The notes beneath the pieces are model-generated. The model did not search any database and had not been told where the DNA came from. It was given only the letters and a program-made list of their open reading frames with translations. Shown piece by piece: positions 1-8,171 of a DNA stretch of 64,000 nt. A program made the translations under genes and the position numbers. The stretch lies in NCBI GenBank assembly GCA_045640985.1, contig JAZUFZ010000019.1:1-64000 (forward strand), read 5' to 3'. Within the stretch, counting starts at the first letter, position 1, and every line of letters begins with the position of its first letter. This DNA is from Colimorpha sp045640985. GTDB taxonomy: Bacteria > Bacteroidota > Bacteroidia > Bacteroidales > P3.

Positions 1-110
1 GTGTGCGTACACTCGTGGTCTGACACACCCATCATATGATATAGGAAGCTGGTCTGCATAACGTTTACTTTTGGTGGTACATTATAAACGTCTTGACCGG
101 CTTCTTTATT

Positions 111-141
111 TGCTCCTATCTACGCATTTTTATGAAGAACC
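111..141 (+). repeat. 31-bp island-edge motif, copy 1
   Basis: Begins TGCTCCTATCTACGC and ends GAAGAACC. A close relative is at 867-897 in the same orientation, another at 28722-28752 in inverse orientation, and a partial copy at 29911-29932. The copies lie near the edges of the two gene-free islands. Confidence 0.6.
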
Positions 142-251
142 GGTTCCTTCCGATTTAGGTCAGAAAAGAGGAATTTAATTTTTCTCGCAAATGCCCCGAA
201 AGGGGAAACAACATCGGAGTTATGGGTTCATACATGTCTTTCTGGACTAAA

Positions 252-286
252 AAAAGGAGCTTTTTGATACACTCAAAGCTCCTTTT
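252..286. terminator. bidirectional terminator-like hairpin
   Basis: Two perfect 12-bp arms (AAAAGGAGCTTT at 252-263 and its complement at 275-286) enclose an 11-base loop, with A- and T-runs on the two sides, so it could stop transcription from either direction. No gene next to it in the window clearly needs it; a gene left of the window edge may. Confidence 0.55.
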
Positions 287-313
287 CACCATAGGCATTG
301 GTGGCACTTGTGG

Positions 314-564
314 TTTTGTAATGTCGTATTTTACTGTAGTTGTGCTTTTTAGAGAAATTAATCAGGTTAAGCGTTACAGTGTTACAGCGTTACAATCCGA
401 TTTTTGAGGGTATCACTATTTCTTCAAACACTATATAACTATATATATATTAGTTAATTAAGTAGTATATAAAGAGGGTTTGTATATCCATTTTTTGGAT
501 TGTAACGCGTAACGCTGTAACGTTTGGTTTTCGGTTACTCTTTTTCTAAGAGGCTATCGAGAGC
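314..564 (+). repeat. 251-bp dyad element, copy L
   Basis: It has a 94-bp AT-rich core (401-494) between two ~31-base arms (369-400 and 495-525) that are inverted repeats of each other, built from iterated CGTTACAG units. Conserved outer blocks lie at 314-359 and 534-564. A second 251-bp copy is at 28908-29158 in inverse orientation. The core and outer blocks are nearly identical between copies, but the arms are different sequences that are again self-complementary. Confidence 0.75.
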
Positions 565-866
565 GTCCTTCCCCTTTCCATCGCCCACATAATGTTGCGC
601 AAAGCGAGCGTAGAACAAGCTGCTTGTTATGCCGAGCCAAAGCAACCGACCAAGGGAGGTCATGAGCACCGCTAATCAAATCAAATTAGCGAATAACGTA
701 GATAGAATCAGCCAGAGCAGCATCTTGTACAGACAAAACGACTCGCCCCACCTTCATAATCGGACAGCAAATCCTGTCCCCTCTCATTTGTATGTGAAGT
801 ATCTATTCTCCGTGCCTCTACCGTTGTGCGTCCACTTACCATCTGCCCCACCCATCATCTGATATC

Positions 867-897
867 TGCTCCTATCTACGAATTATTATGCAGAACC
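867..897 (+). repeat. 31-bp island-edge motif, copy 2
   Basis: Starts TGCTCCTATCTACG like copy 1 and ends CAGAACC, with a handful of mismatches between. It is preceded by CCACCCATCATCTGATAT, which also resembles bases 27-45, so the direct repeat at the two ends of this island is longer than the motif alone. Confidence 0.55.
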
Positions 898-923
898 ACG
901 ATATCTTCTATTCCATGTTTTTT

Positions 924-2594
924 TTAAGGTTCTAATGTTTTTACTCTTACATTTAGAAGACCTTTCATTTTCCCATCCGTTTCATGAACCCATGGCATCA
1001 TTTCTTCCGAAATATTCTTCGGCATTCCATGCGAACGTATAGAAAATATAAAGGATTCCCAGAGTTTATCCACAAAGTTACTCTCATCATAATATATCCA
1101 TGTGGATGTATCATTAGGATTTCCTACAGATAGAACGTATTTTGCTGGTGCTGATGAATCACGTGTCCCAGTACCCTTAAATGTAAAATAGTTGATTAAC
1201 GGTTTAAGTACAGGAAGATTTGAATTGCCATTTTCATCAACACAGAAGGCATTACTGCGGTGATCAGCATTGTTCACATCTTCAGTACCGCCATTTAATC
1301 GGAAAGCCCAATATCTATCAATAATTCTATCTAACGGGGCAATGGGTTCGTGCAAAGCATTCATCACACGCAATATTCTGTTACGTCCTGTTTGATTGAT
1401 AATAGTTGGAGCAGCACCTCTTCTTGACTTTATTGAAATGCCAATATGATTCACGAAAACGTCAGCTTTATCAAATGCTCCAGCTTTACCCGCATTTATG
1501 CTATTGCAAATATAAACTATCATCTTTGAACTTTGTTCGTGCCAATTGAGAGAAATAGATGGATTAGAATATTCGCCATCTTTGTTGCCAACCGAGTACA
1601 CAATCTGACTTTCATTACCAATAGGTACAGGCAAATGTTTCTCTCTACATTCAATAAGGAATAGTTTTACCAGATACTCATCAAGTTCGCCTCTGTTTAC
1701 ACGAACTTCTTCAAGTTCCTGCTTAAACTTGTTTTCAAATTGTGCTTCAAAATCTTTTTTGTATCTGCTTGCGTCAAATTTCTTTATGCGGATATGAAGT
1801 GTCCCTTTGTATTTTCCGCCCATTTCACAAACCCAAGTACGTATATCATCATTCTCTGGAAGAAACAAGTCTTCATCGGATGGCATACCTTTTTTATCTC
1901 TCATTGAAAAGCATAAGCAATTCCAGATGGAGGAAAAATAGTTTATAGGAGTATATATTTTCCAAGTACTTTCATCCCATGGATCCACATAATCAATAAT
2001 CTGGTCAATGCGTTCAGCAATAAAATTCTCATTGCCAGCGTTTTCAAAGTCAAATGTATTGAACGCCATGAATGTAAGGAGTTCGCCAAGATAATCCTTC
2101 TGATCCAGAAAAGGATTAAGCGAAGAGTACGGATAACAATCCTCATTAAATATACCCAGTTTCCGGCAAGTCCAATAATCACGCACCATTTTATCCAATG
2201 GAACTATTGAGAGTCCAATGTAATCACATACTGCTTCGTACTTTCTTCTATGACTATGATTAACAAGAGCCCTGTCTGTATAATCAAGGCAACGGACACT
2301 ACAGTTTTTATTATTAAGGGTAATATCGATCTTGCTTACTATTTTACTTCCATCTACACATTTCTTGCGAATGTATCCTATACGCTCTGCTATGGTTTTA
2401 GCTGTATGCAAGTCGGTATGAGCAAGGTCTAACCCAGACAGTTGATCTAAAGATTTTAATTCGATGCCACGGTATTTTACTGATGAAATAGTAAGGCCTT
2501 TACCACTTCTATTATAGCAATCACGCAGTTGTACTAACCGCAAAATTACGTAGTACAATTCGTTCTGTAGCTTATAGTCGCGATGCTGCTCCAT
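924..2594 (-). CDS. type II restriction endonuclease, internally duplicated
   Basis: 556 residues, 2 bp behind a C5-cytosine methyltransferase, so the cognate nuclease of R-M system 1. The protein is two copies of one domain, roughly residues 75-270 and 365-555, joined by a charged helical linker. The C-terminal copy carries the signature of nucleases of the HpaII/HaeIII kind: D378, then S387-I-K389-S, then PTIINQTGR. The N-terminal copy aligns across the same stretch, but its Lys is replaced by Arg (D90, S99-V-R101) with the same 11-residue spacing, so it is probably a catalytically dead, DNA-binding or dimer-mimic repeat. Each half also repeats a DKM/DRI-x-RYW-type helix and a GMP...W-(V)-E-x-GK-x-KG-L ending. 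Composition is AT-rich relative to neighbouring housekeeping genes, consistent with horizontal acquisition. The recognition sequence cannot be read from the protein. Confidence 0.8.
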   Translation of the reverse strand: MEQHRDYKLQNELYYVILRLVQLRDCYNRSGKGLTISSVKYRGIELKSLDQLSGLDLAHTDLHTAKTIAERIGYIRKKCVDGSKIVSKIDITLNNKNCSVRCLDYTDRALVNHSHRRKYEAVCDYIGLSIVPLDKMVRDYWTCRKLGIFNEDCYPYSSLNPFLDQKDYLGELLTFMAFNTFDFENAGNENFIAERIDQIIDYVDPWDESTWKIYTPINYFSSIWNCLCFSMRDKKGMPSDEDLFLPENDDIRTWVCEMGGKYKGTLHIRIKKFDASRYKKDFEAQFENKFKQELEEVRVNRGELDEYLVKLFLIECREKHLPVPIGNESQIVYSVGNKDGEYSNPSISLNWHEQSSKMIVYICNSINAGKAGAFDKADVFVNHIGISIKSRRGAAPTIINQTGRNRILRVMNALHEPIAPLDRIIDRYWAFRLNGGTEDVNNADHRSNAFCVDENGNSNLPVLKPLINYFTFKGTGTRDSSAPAKYVLSVGNPNDTSTWIYYDESNFVDKLWESFIFSIRSHGMPKNISEEMMPWVHETDGKMKGLLNVRVKTLEP

Positions 2595-2596
2595 TA

Positions 2597-4027
2597 TTAC
2601 AACTTATGGTGATTCACAAGCACGTCAAGAAGTTGATTGGCTGTCGCTTGTATTGCAGGAACAGCCACACTATTACCAAACTGCTTATAGGCAGATGCGT
2701 CAGAAACAATAATTTTGAAATTGTCAGGATAGCCTTGCAAACGAGCCCACTCACGAGGAGTCATTCTTCTTATGCCTTCGGTATTAACTACGCCTTTTAT
2801 TTTCGTTGTTGGCGTCAAATCTGTTTGCCTCGTATCAATTATCAGATTGCGTTCACGCCCCATACCACCTACTACGATAGCATTTGCCACCCCATCGTCA
2901 GGGATTATTTCGTATCCGAACCCATTACCTTTTGCAGCATGCCGGGCTTTATGATTAACCAATGTTTGTACATACGTTGTCGATAAATAATATTTAGCCG
3001 GAACAGGATTTTCTTCACGGATGTCAATGAAATGACGAGTAACTTCATTTTGTACAGGATACTTAAAATCCTCCTTTGTAATACCAAGGTCCTTGCGAAA
3101 CCCAACGATGTAAATCCTTTCTCGATGCTGAGGTACACAAAAAAACATTGCATTAACAATCTGTGGATCCGGTACAATATACCCCACTTCATCCAAAGTA
3201 TTTAGAATCGTCTTTAATGTTTTTCCCTTGTCATGAATCGCAAGTCCTTTTACGTTTTCCAAGAAAATTGCTTTTGGTTGCTTACGTCTAAGAATTTCTG
3301 CAACATCAAAAAACAAAGTACCTCTCGTCTCTGCAAAACCAAGCCGCTTGCCTGCAAGAGAAAATGCCTGGCAAGGGAAACCAGCACAAAGAACATCAAA
3401 ATTATCTGGAATGTATGATTTGGTACTTTCTTTCGTAATGTCACCGAATGGCACTTCGCCATAGTTTGCATAATAAGTACGTTGAGCTTGTTCATCCCAT
3501 TCTGAAGAAAACACACACTCGCCACCAAGATTCTGCATAGCCATACGGAATCCACCAATGCCGGCAAACAAATCTATAAAGGTAAATCGTGGATTCGGCT
3601 GAGGCGGGAATGGTGACGAATGAACATCATTGAAGAGATAAGTCATGTATTGTGTTGAACTCTCTGCAACCGCACGAGCCCGACTTTTTTGTAGCTGACC
3701 TTCTATGAAATCCTGCCAGAGTTGAAGTAATTGTTCGCCTTTATTCTCGTATGGACATACAAACTTTCCACTATTCTGCAATTTCAAGTAGTGAGTAATT
3801 ACCGCTGCTTGATCAGCAAATGACATTATCGTTCCATCTTCATTAAGGCATTCTTCACCATAGATTCCTGTTATATTGCCAAGACTTTGCCGTTTCACAA
3901 AGTCCAAAAGTGTAAAACTATTATTTGCCACTTCTCGCTCTATCGTCAAATAAAGCGTGGGGGAACAAAGCAAAAAGCCGTTCGGGTTCTGACCAACCCT
4001 GTTTGATTTTATGCAATGACCACCCAC
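2597..4027 (-). CDS. DNA (cytosine-5) methyltransferase, R-M system 1
   Basis: 476 residues. All main C5-MTase motifs are visible: motif I FIDLFAGIGGF (~150-160), motif IV GFPCQAFSLAGKR with nucleophile Cys219, motif VI FLENVKG, motif VIII QHRERIYIVGFR, and the closing GNSVAVPAIQA motif. The first ~145 residues form an extra N-terminal region; LLDFVKRQSLGNITG in it may be a helix-turn-helix able to autoregulate the operon (inference). ATG at 4027 is the first available start; initiation further in cannot be excluded because no ribosome binding site decides it. It is transcribed ahead of the endonuclease, the usual order for protecting the host. Confidence 0.93.
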   Translation of the reverse strand: MGGHCIKSNRVGQNPNGFLLCSPTLYLTIEREVANNSFTLLDFVKRQSLGNITGIYGEECLNEDGTIMSFADQAAVITHYLKLQNSGKFVCPYENKGEQLLQLWQDFIEGQLQKSRARAVAESSTQYMTYLFNDVHSSPFPPQPNPRFTFIDLFAGIGGFRMAMQNLGGECVFSSEWDEQAQRTYYANYGEVPFGDITKESTKSYIPDNFDVLCAGFPCQAFSLAGKRLGFAETRGTLFFDVAEILRRKQPKAIFLENVKGLAIHDKGKTLKTILNTLDEVGYIVPDPQIVNAMFFCVPQHRERIYIVGFRKDLGITKEDFKYPVQNEVTRHFIDIREENPVPAKYYLSTTYVQTLVNHKARHAAKGNGFGYEIIPDDGVANAIVVGGMGRERNLIIDTRQTDLTPTTKIKGVVNTEGIRRMTPREWARLQGYPDNFKIIVSDASAYKQFGNSVAVPAIQATANQLLDVLVNHHKL

Positions 4028-4538
4028 GCTGTGATTAGTAATTAATTTTCACAACGGGACGTCAATGCATCATTTCCTCAAACAAGTACTTGATTAGTCA
4101 GATCTGAACGGCGAAGAATGATGTCTTACTATCAGTCGAGTTTGCTACCTATAGGGATAGCGGCCTGAATTAATTTTGTATTACATTTTTTGCGTTTTTT
4201 TGTGCGCGTGCTTATCATTCTGGGCTTACGGGCAGATTCTAATGACCACAAAAAAGACGTGAACTTCACGAATCCACGTCTTGAGGCCCTAGGATGCCCG
4301 TAATGTCTGATAAGTGCAGTCCACGCTTCGCGCAGACGTCGCAACTTATTCTTAGACATTACATCAATTGAAATTTCCTAGGTTTCAAGACTGTGCCGAA
4401 TAAATAGCAAACGCTATATTAATTATGTCAATTATCTATTTTTATGATGTTCGATTTTTATGATGTTTTTTCGTTTATTGAATATATTTCTTTTCTGAAT
4501 CGGAAGTTTTCCGTATATGTTGAATTGCAAAAATCCGA
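4028..4538. other. intergenic region with putative attenuator
   Basis: 511 bp between the methyltransferase start and the end of the DPP5-like gene. On the minus strand it contains a strong intrinsic terminator (4249-4282) about 220 bp upstream of the methyltransferase. A 75-codon basic frame (4132-4359, minus) begins upstream of this terminator and reads through it; I do not call it a gene. Bases 4395-4530 are very AT-rich and may hold the promoter. Confidence 0.5.
4249..4282 (-). terminator. intrinsic terminator upstream of R-M system 1
   Basis: On the minus strand an 8-bp stem (AAGACGTG / CACGTCTT) is followed by a T-run. It sits between the likely promoter region (~4400) and the methyltransferase start, so it would end a short (~150 nt) leader. 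An upstream ACGTCT (near 4330) can pair with AGACGT of the terminator stem, making an antiterminator conceivable. Confidence 0.6.
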
Positions 4539-6641
4539 TTATTTCTTCAGATAGGTGTCGAACCAGTCGATGAAGTTACGGTGCCAAAGAAGGCTGTTCT
4601 GCGGACGGAGTACCCAGTGGGTTTCATCCGGGAAATAGAGGTAACGGGCATCAAGTCCGCGGAGTTTGGCGGCATTGTAGGCAGCCATACCCTGGGAAGC
4701 CACGATACGGAAGTCAAATTCACTATGAACTACGCAGATAGGAGTGTTCCACTTGTCGATGAAGAGATGTGGCGACTGTGCGAAGGACTTCTGTGCCTTT
4801 GTGTTGGATTTATCCCAGAAAGGACCGCCGAGATCCCAATTTACGAACCACATTTCCTCAGTCTCGCAATACTGCTGTTCGAGGTTGAACATACCGTTAT
4901 GGGCAAGGAATGCCTTGAAGCGGTGGTTTTCATTGTGGCCGGCAAGCCAGTAGATGCTGAAAGCGCCGAAACTTGCACCGCAGGCTCCGATACGTTCAGG
5001 ATCGATATTGCTGTTTTCGCGGGCAACGACATCGGTTGCCTGCATATAGTCCTTCATGCAGAGTCCGCCATAATCGCCGGAGATTTCCTCACACCATTCC
5101 GTACCGAAACCGGGACATCCGCGACGGTTGGGAGCAATCACGAAATAGCCGGCACCGCTCATCACCTGGAAATTCCAGCGGGTGCTCCAGAACTGGCTTA
5201 CCATACTCTGGGGACCGCCTTCGCAGAAGAGCAGCGCGGGATAGGTCTTGGTGGAATCGAAATCGTAAGGATAAATTACCCATACGAGCATTTCCTTGTT
5301 ATCAACGGTCTTGATCCATTTTTCTTCAACCTTGCCCATACGAATCTGGGAAAGAAGGTCATCGTTGATAGTAGTGAGTTTGGTTCCTTCCACCAGAGAA
5401 TCGTTCAGCGAATAGGTATAGATTTCAGCCGGATAGCTGATGGACACCTGAGAAGCATAGAGCTTGTCGCCGTGCAGCTGATAGCCGTTCACATCGTGAT
5501 AGCCGTGGGAAATCTGACGCACGGCGTGGTTCTCAGGATTGAATCCAAAGAGTTCATTCATACCGCGATACATCACAACAGCAATCAGCTCGCTGTCGTC
5601 CCCGGTCCAGGAAATGGAACTTACGCCATAATCAAAACCATCCGTAAGGTCCTGTATTTCGCCGGATTCGAGGTTCATCACCATCAGGCGAAGCTTGTCG
5701 CTCTCGTAGCCGTCGTGTTCCATGCTCTCCCAGGCGATGAACTTGCCGTTATGGCTGAATACGGGATTCTGGTCATAGCCCATCATACCTTCGCTAAGGT
5801 TGCGGGTTTCGCCTGACTGGATGTTATAGGTATAGATATCGCTGTTGGTGCTGAGCGCATAATCCTTGCCGGTAAGTTTGCGGCAGGTATAGGCTACGGT
5901 AACGCCATCGGGAGAATAGTTATACTGCTCTACCCCACCCCAAGGACGCATAGGGCTTTCGTAAGGTGCGCCTTCGAGAATATCGATTGCGGTGGACATA
6001 TTATAGGTGTTATCCTCACGGCGGGCAGCCACAAAGATATGAGGGATTTCATCTACCCAGTTGTCCCAGTGGCGGTACATCAGGTCTTCGTTGATGCGGC
6101 CGGTCGTCTGGTCGAGACCTGCATAGATATTTTCGAGATGGTCGGGACGTTTTACAGGAATGGTTGCCACGAATGCCATACTGGAGTTGTCGGGAGCCAG
6201 TTTGAAGCCCTCAAAACCGCCTTCACGTTCTGCCACAACGGTTTCCTTCATCGTAGTAATGTCCAGACGGATAATCTGAGTGCCACGGCAGAAAAGAAGC
6301 GTATTGTCATCGAACCAGGCAGGATTGAACTCGCCGTCAGGAGTGGTGGTAAGGCGTTGTTCCTCGCCGGTTCCGTCGGTATTGCGGAGATAGATTTCGG
6401 TATTGCCGCGGTTCTGTGACATACTCACATATTTCACGGTATAAGCCACCTTCTGGCCGTCAGGGGAGACTGCCGTTTCGCCCATCTGACCCAGCGACCA
6501 CATCAGTTCCGGTGTAAATCTACCGTCGGTGCAGGTTACATCGGGTTTTCCGATCACATCTTCACTGACGGCTGCTTTTTTGTTGCATCCCACAGCCAGA
6601 AACATCATGGCCATTGCTGCTAAAAGTATTGTTTTCTTCAT
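4539..6641 (-). CDS. DPP5-like S9 family peptidase (lipoprotein)
   Basis: 700 residues from the ATG at 6641. That start gives a signal peptide with lipobox LAVGC; an ATG at 6779 would overlap anmK and put 46 unlikely residues in front. The N-terminal half is a beta-propeller of WD40-like/PD40 strands (AYTVKYVSM, AYTCRKL). The C-terminal alpha/beta hydrolase carries the triad Ser557 (GASFGA), Asp643 (SEFDFRI) and His675 (DETHWV). This matches Bacteroidota dipeptidyl-peptidase 5, which removes dipeptides from peptide N-termini in the periplasm as part of amino-acid fermentation. A separate promoter lies at 6675-6706, beside the end of anmK. Confidence 0.88.
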   Translation of the reverse strand: MKKTILLAAMAMMFLAVGCNKKAAVSEDVIGKPDVTCTDGRFTPELMWSLGQMGETAVSPDGQKVAYTVKYVSMSQNRGNTEIYLRNTDGTGEEQRLTTTPDGEFNPAWFDDNTLLFCRGTQIIRLDITTMKETVVAEREGGFEGFKLAPDNSSMAFVATIPVKRPDHLENIYAGLDQTTGRINEDLMYRHWDNWVDEIPHIFVAARREDNTYNMSTAIDILEGAPYESPMRPWGGVEQYNYSPDGVTVAYTCRKLTGKDYALSTNSDIYTYNIQSGETRNLSEGMMGYDQNPVFSHNGKFIAWESMEHDGYESDKLRLMVMNLESGEIQDLTDGFDYGVSSISWTGDDSELIAVVMYRGMNELFGFNPENHAVRQISHGYHDVNGYQLHGDKLYASQVSISYPAEIYTYSLNDSLVEGTKLTTINDDLLSQIRMGKVEEKWIKTVDNKEMLVWVIYPYDFDSTKTYPALLFCEGGPQSMVSQFWSTRWNFQVMSGAGYFVIAPNRRGCPGFGTEWCEEISGDYGGLCMKDYMQATDVVARENSNIDPERIGACGASFGAFSIYWLAGHNENHRFKAFLAHNGMFNLEQQYCETEEMWFVNWDLGGPFWDKSNTKAQKSFAQSPHLFIDKWNTPICVVHSEFDFRIVASQGMAAYNAAKLRGLDARYLYFPDETHWVLRPQNSLLWHRNFIDWFDTYLKK

Positions 6642-6674
6642 ATTATATAATTTTTTTAATCTTGAATGGAAATG

Positions 6675-6706
6675 CAAAAATACATATTTTTTTTTAACCA
6701 GCCAAA
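6675..6706 (-). promoter_or_regulatory. promoter of the DPP5-like gene
   Basis: Bacteroidota-type elements on the minus strand: TTTG at 6703-6706 and TATTTTTG at 6675-6682, spacer 20. They lie just past the anmK stop and support the downstream start at 6641. Confidence 0.6.
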
Positions 6707-7771
6707 TTATTTTGGCAGAGGATTGCATATTGCTCCGCCGACTGACCCATACCTTGCCCCCGTAACCGACTGCAGGCAATTGGGTTTCCCCTCATATCGG
6801 AGATACCCCAGAAGGGCAAAAATTATCGCTTCCTTATATTCCAGAATCTGCTCCGTAGGCACCTCAATATCCCACCCGGAGGCGTAATGCTGCAGGCGCG
6901 AAAGCAGATACCCGTTCCGCGCTCCGCCGCCGGTCACGAGCAGCACGGATTTTCCCGTATGCCTTTCCGAAAGCGCCCTCGAAATCTGATATGCCACATG
7001 TTCCGTTACGGTGGCTATCGCCTCGATAGGCGGAACGGAAGAAAGAAGCGGAAGAAACTGTGATACAAACCACTCTTTCCCGAGAGATTTAGGCGGCTGG
7101 CGGTGATAGTAATCCAAGCCGTTCAGAGCCGCTAAGAGTTCCCCGTTCACCCGACCCGAAGCCGCCATAGCGCCCCCTTTGTCGAAAGGCGCGCCCATCA
7201 GCCGCGCGAGATGGTTCAACGCCATATTGCACGGGCTCACATCAAACGCCGTACGTCTCTCAGGATCAGCCGTATGGTTGAACGAGATATTGGAAAATCC
7301 GCCCAGATTCAGACATGCCCCGTATGCGCCGAAAAGCAGTTCATCTCCAATGGGAACCAGCGGAGCCCCCTGACCGCCCAGCGCCACATCGAGCGTGCGG
7401 AAATCGTAAGCCACGGGAAGCGAAGTTTCGGCCGCTATGGCTGGCCCCTGCCCTATCTGCGTAGTCAAGCCCTTCTCAGGCTGGTGAAAGATAGTATGCC
7501 CGTGGGAAGCCACCAGATCCACCTCGCCCGGATGCCGCTCACGGAACGCATTGATACACTTTCCGAAATAATGTCCCAGTTCCACATCCGCAAGCGCGTA
7601 TTCCAGCGCGGAAGCCCGTTCCAGATTCGAGAGCCGGCTGACCCATTCTTCAGGATAGGGAACCGTCTCAGCCGCAAGCAGTTCAAACCTGCGACCGCCT
7701 TCCGTGATGGACGTAAAGGCAATATCCAGACCATCGAGGGACGTCCCTGACATGAGCGAAATGATATTCAT
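6707..7771 (-). CDS. anmK: anhydro-N-acetylmuramic acid kinase
   Basis: 354 residues. The N-terminal ATPase signature MSGTSLDGLD, VASHGHTIFHQP and the C-terminal LLVTGGGARNGYL nucleotide-binding segment are diagnostic of AnmK. It phosphorylates and opens anhydroMurNAc to MurNAc-6-phosphate during cell-wall recycling in the cytoplasm. No other recycling gene (murQ, nagZ) is adjacent. The gene has its own consensus promoter (7853-7883). Coding GC is clearly higher than in the R-M genes. Confidence 0.95.
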   Translation of the reverse strand: MNIISLMSGTSLDGLDIAFTSITEGGRRFELLAAETVPYPEEWVSRLSNLERASALEYALADVELGHYFGKCINAFRERHPGEVDLVASHGHTIFHQPEKGLTTQIGQGPAIAAETSLPVAYDFRTLDVALGGQGAPLVPIGDELLFGAYGACLNLGGFSNISFNHTADPERRTAFDVSPCNMALNHLARLMGAPFDKGGAMAASGRVNGELLAALNGLDYYHRQPPKSLGKEWFVSQFLPLLSSVPPIEAIATVTEHVAYQISRALSERHTGKSVLLVTGGGARNGYLLSRLQHYASGWDIEVPTEQILEYKEAIIFALLGYLRYEGKPNCLQSVTGARYGSVGGAICNPLPK

Positions 7772-7852
7772 ATTACCAGTTTCTTCAATTAAAACATTCT
7801 ATCCCATAAAAATCAACACTTTAGAAAAGCATTTAATCATGAGAACATTTTG

Positions 7853-7883
7853 CAAAGATACAAAAACCAAGCGAAATAGCAAA
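7853..7883 (-). promoter_or_regulatory. promoter of anmK
   Basis: TTTG (7880-7883) and TATCTTTG (7853-7860) on the minus strand with a 19-bp spacer, the exact Bacteroidota housekeeping pattern. The implied leader is about 75 nt. Confidence 0.7.
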
Positions 7884-7959
7884 ATTTATTTGATATTTCC
7901 GAGGCCGGTATCTTCATAAAACCGCCCCTTCTGCCCTGTTTCCGGCTTACAGATATGTA

Positions 7960-8144
7960 GTAACCCACTCCTATCTTCTTTTTATCTTTTTTCTATCTTT
8001 TTTCTATCTCTTATTCTAAGAAAAGGAGATAAAAAGAAGTTAATATGGAGATAAAAAGAAGATAGAAGGGAGTTACCTCTATATCAACACGCTATTTTCT
8101 CGCTCCGGTTTCATCAGGACGCTTTCCATAATGAGATGCTCCGA
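7960..8144 (+). repeat. 119-bp palindromic repeat, copy A, with shared flank
   Basis: Bases 7960-8078 run from GTAAC to GTTAC and fold into a single stem of roughly 55 bp; the arms are built from TCTTTTTATCT-like units. Other copies are at 22644-22762 (inverted), 48242-48360 and 63570-63688. Bases 8079-8144 are also repeated beside copy B (TCATCAGGACGCTTTCCAT block). Confidence 0.85.
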
Positions 8145-8171
8145 CATGTTGTAACAAGATGGGTAGGACGT

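Larger units (their letters stand above)
1..923. other. gene-free repeat island 1
   Basis: No convincing gene lies here; the open frames are short and have no recognisable content. It holds a 31-bp motif near each end (111-141 and 867-897), a terminator-like hairpin (252-286) and one copy of a 251-bp dyad element (314-564). The right part (about 590-860) shows only small palindromes, such as ACAAGC-t-GCTTGT near 613-625. It resembles the second island at 28.7-29.9 kb in content. A non-autonomous mobile element or a structured-RNA locus are both possible; neither is proven. Confidence 0.6.
7772..8171. other. intergenic region with palindromic repeat A
   Basis: 400 bp holding the anmK promoter (7853-7883), palindrome copy A (7960-8078) and a further 66-bp stretch (to 8144) shared with the copy at 22.6 kb. 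No gene is seen. Confidence 0.7.

Noticed and set aside
222..407. Short frames sharing GFV..YF.VVVLFRE in both dyad elements (222-407 plus; 29101-29325 minus)
   Set aside because: The shared peptide comes from a conserved 45-bp DNA block, and the rest of the two frames is unrelated; a real micro-peptide is possible but not supportable.
4132..4359. 75-codon basic frame on the minus strand
   Set aside because: Contains an intrinsic terminator within it and shows no family resemblance; better explained as leader sequence of the R-M operon.
4581..5816. 411-codon plus-strand frame
   Set aside because: Lies fully antisense to the DPP5-like gene, whose catalytic motifs are clear; composition is that of a mirror frame.
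6642..6779. Upstream start for the DPP5-like gene
   Set aside because: It would overlap anmK and spoil the lipoprotein signal peptide; the promoter at 6675-6706 lies downstream of that start.
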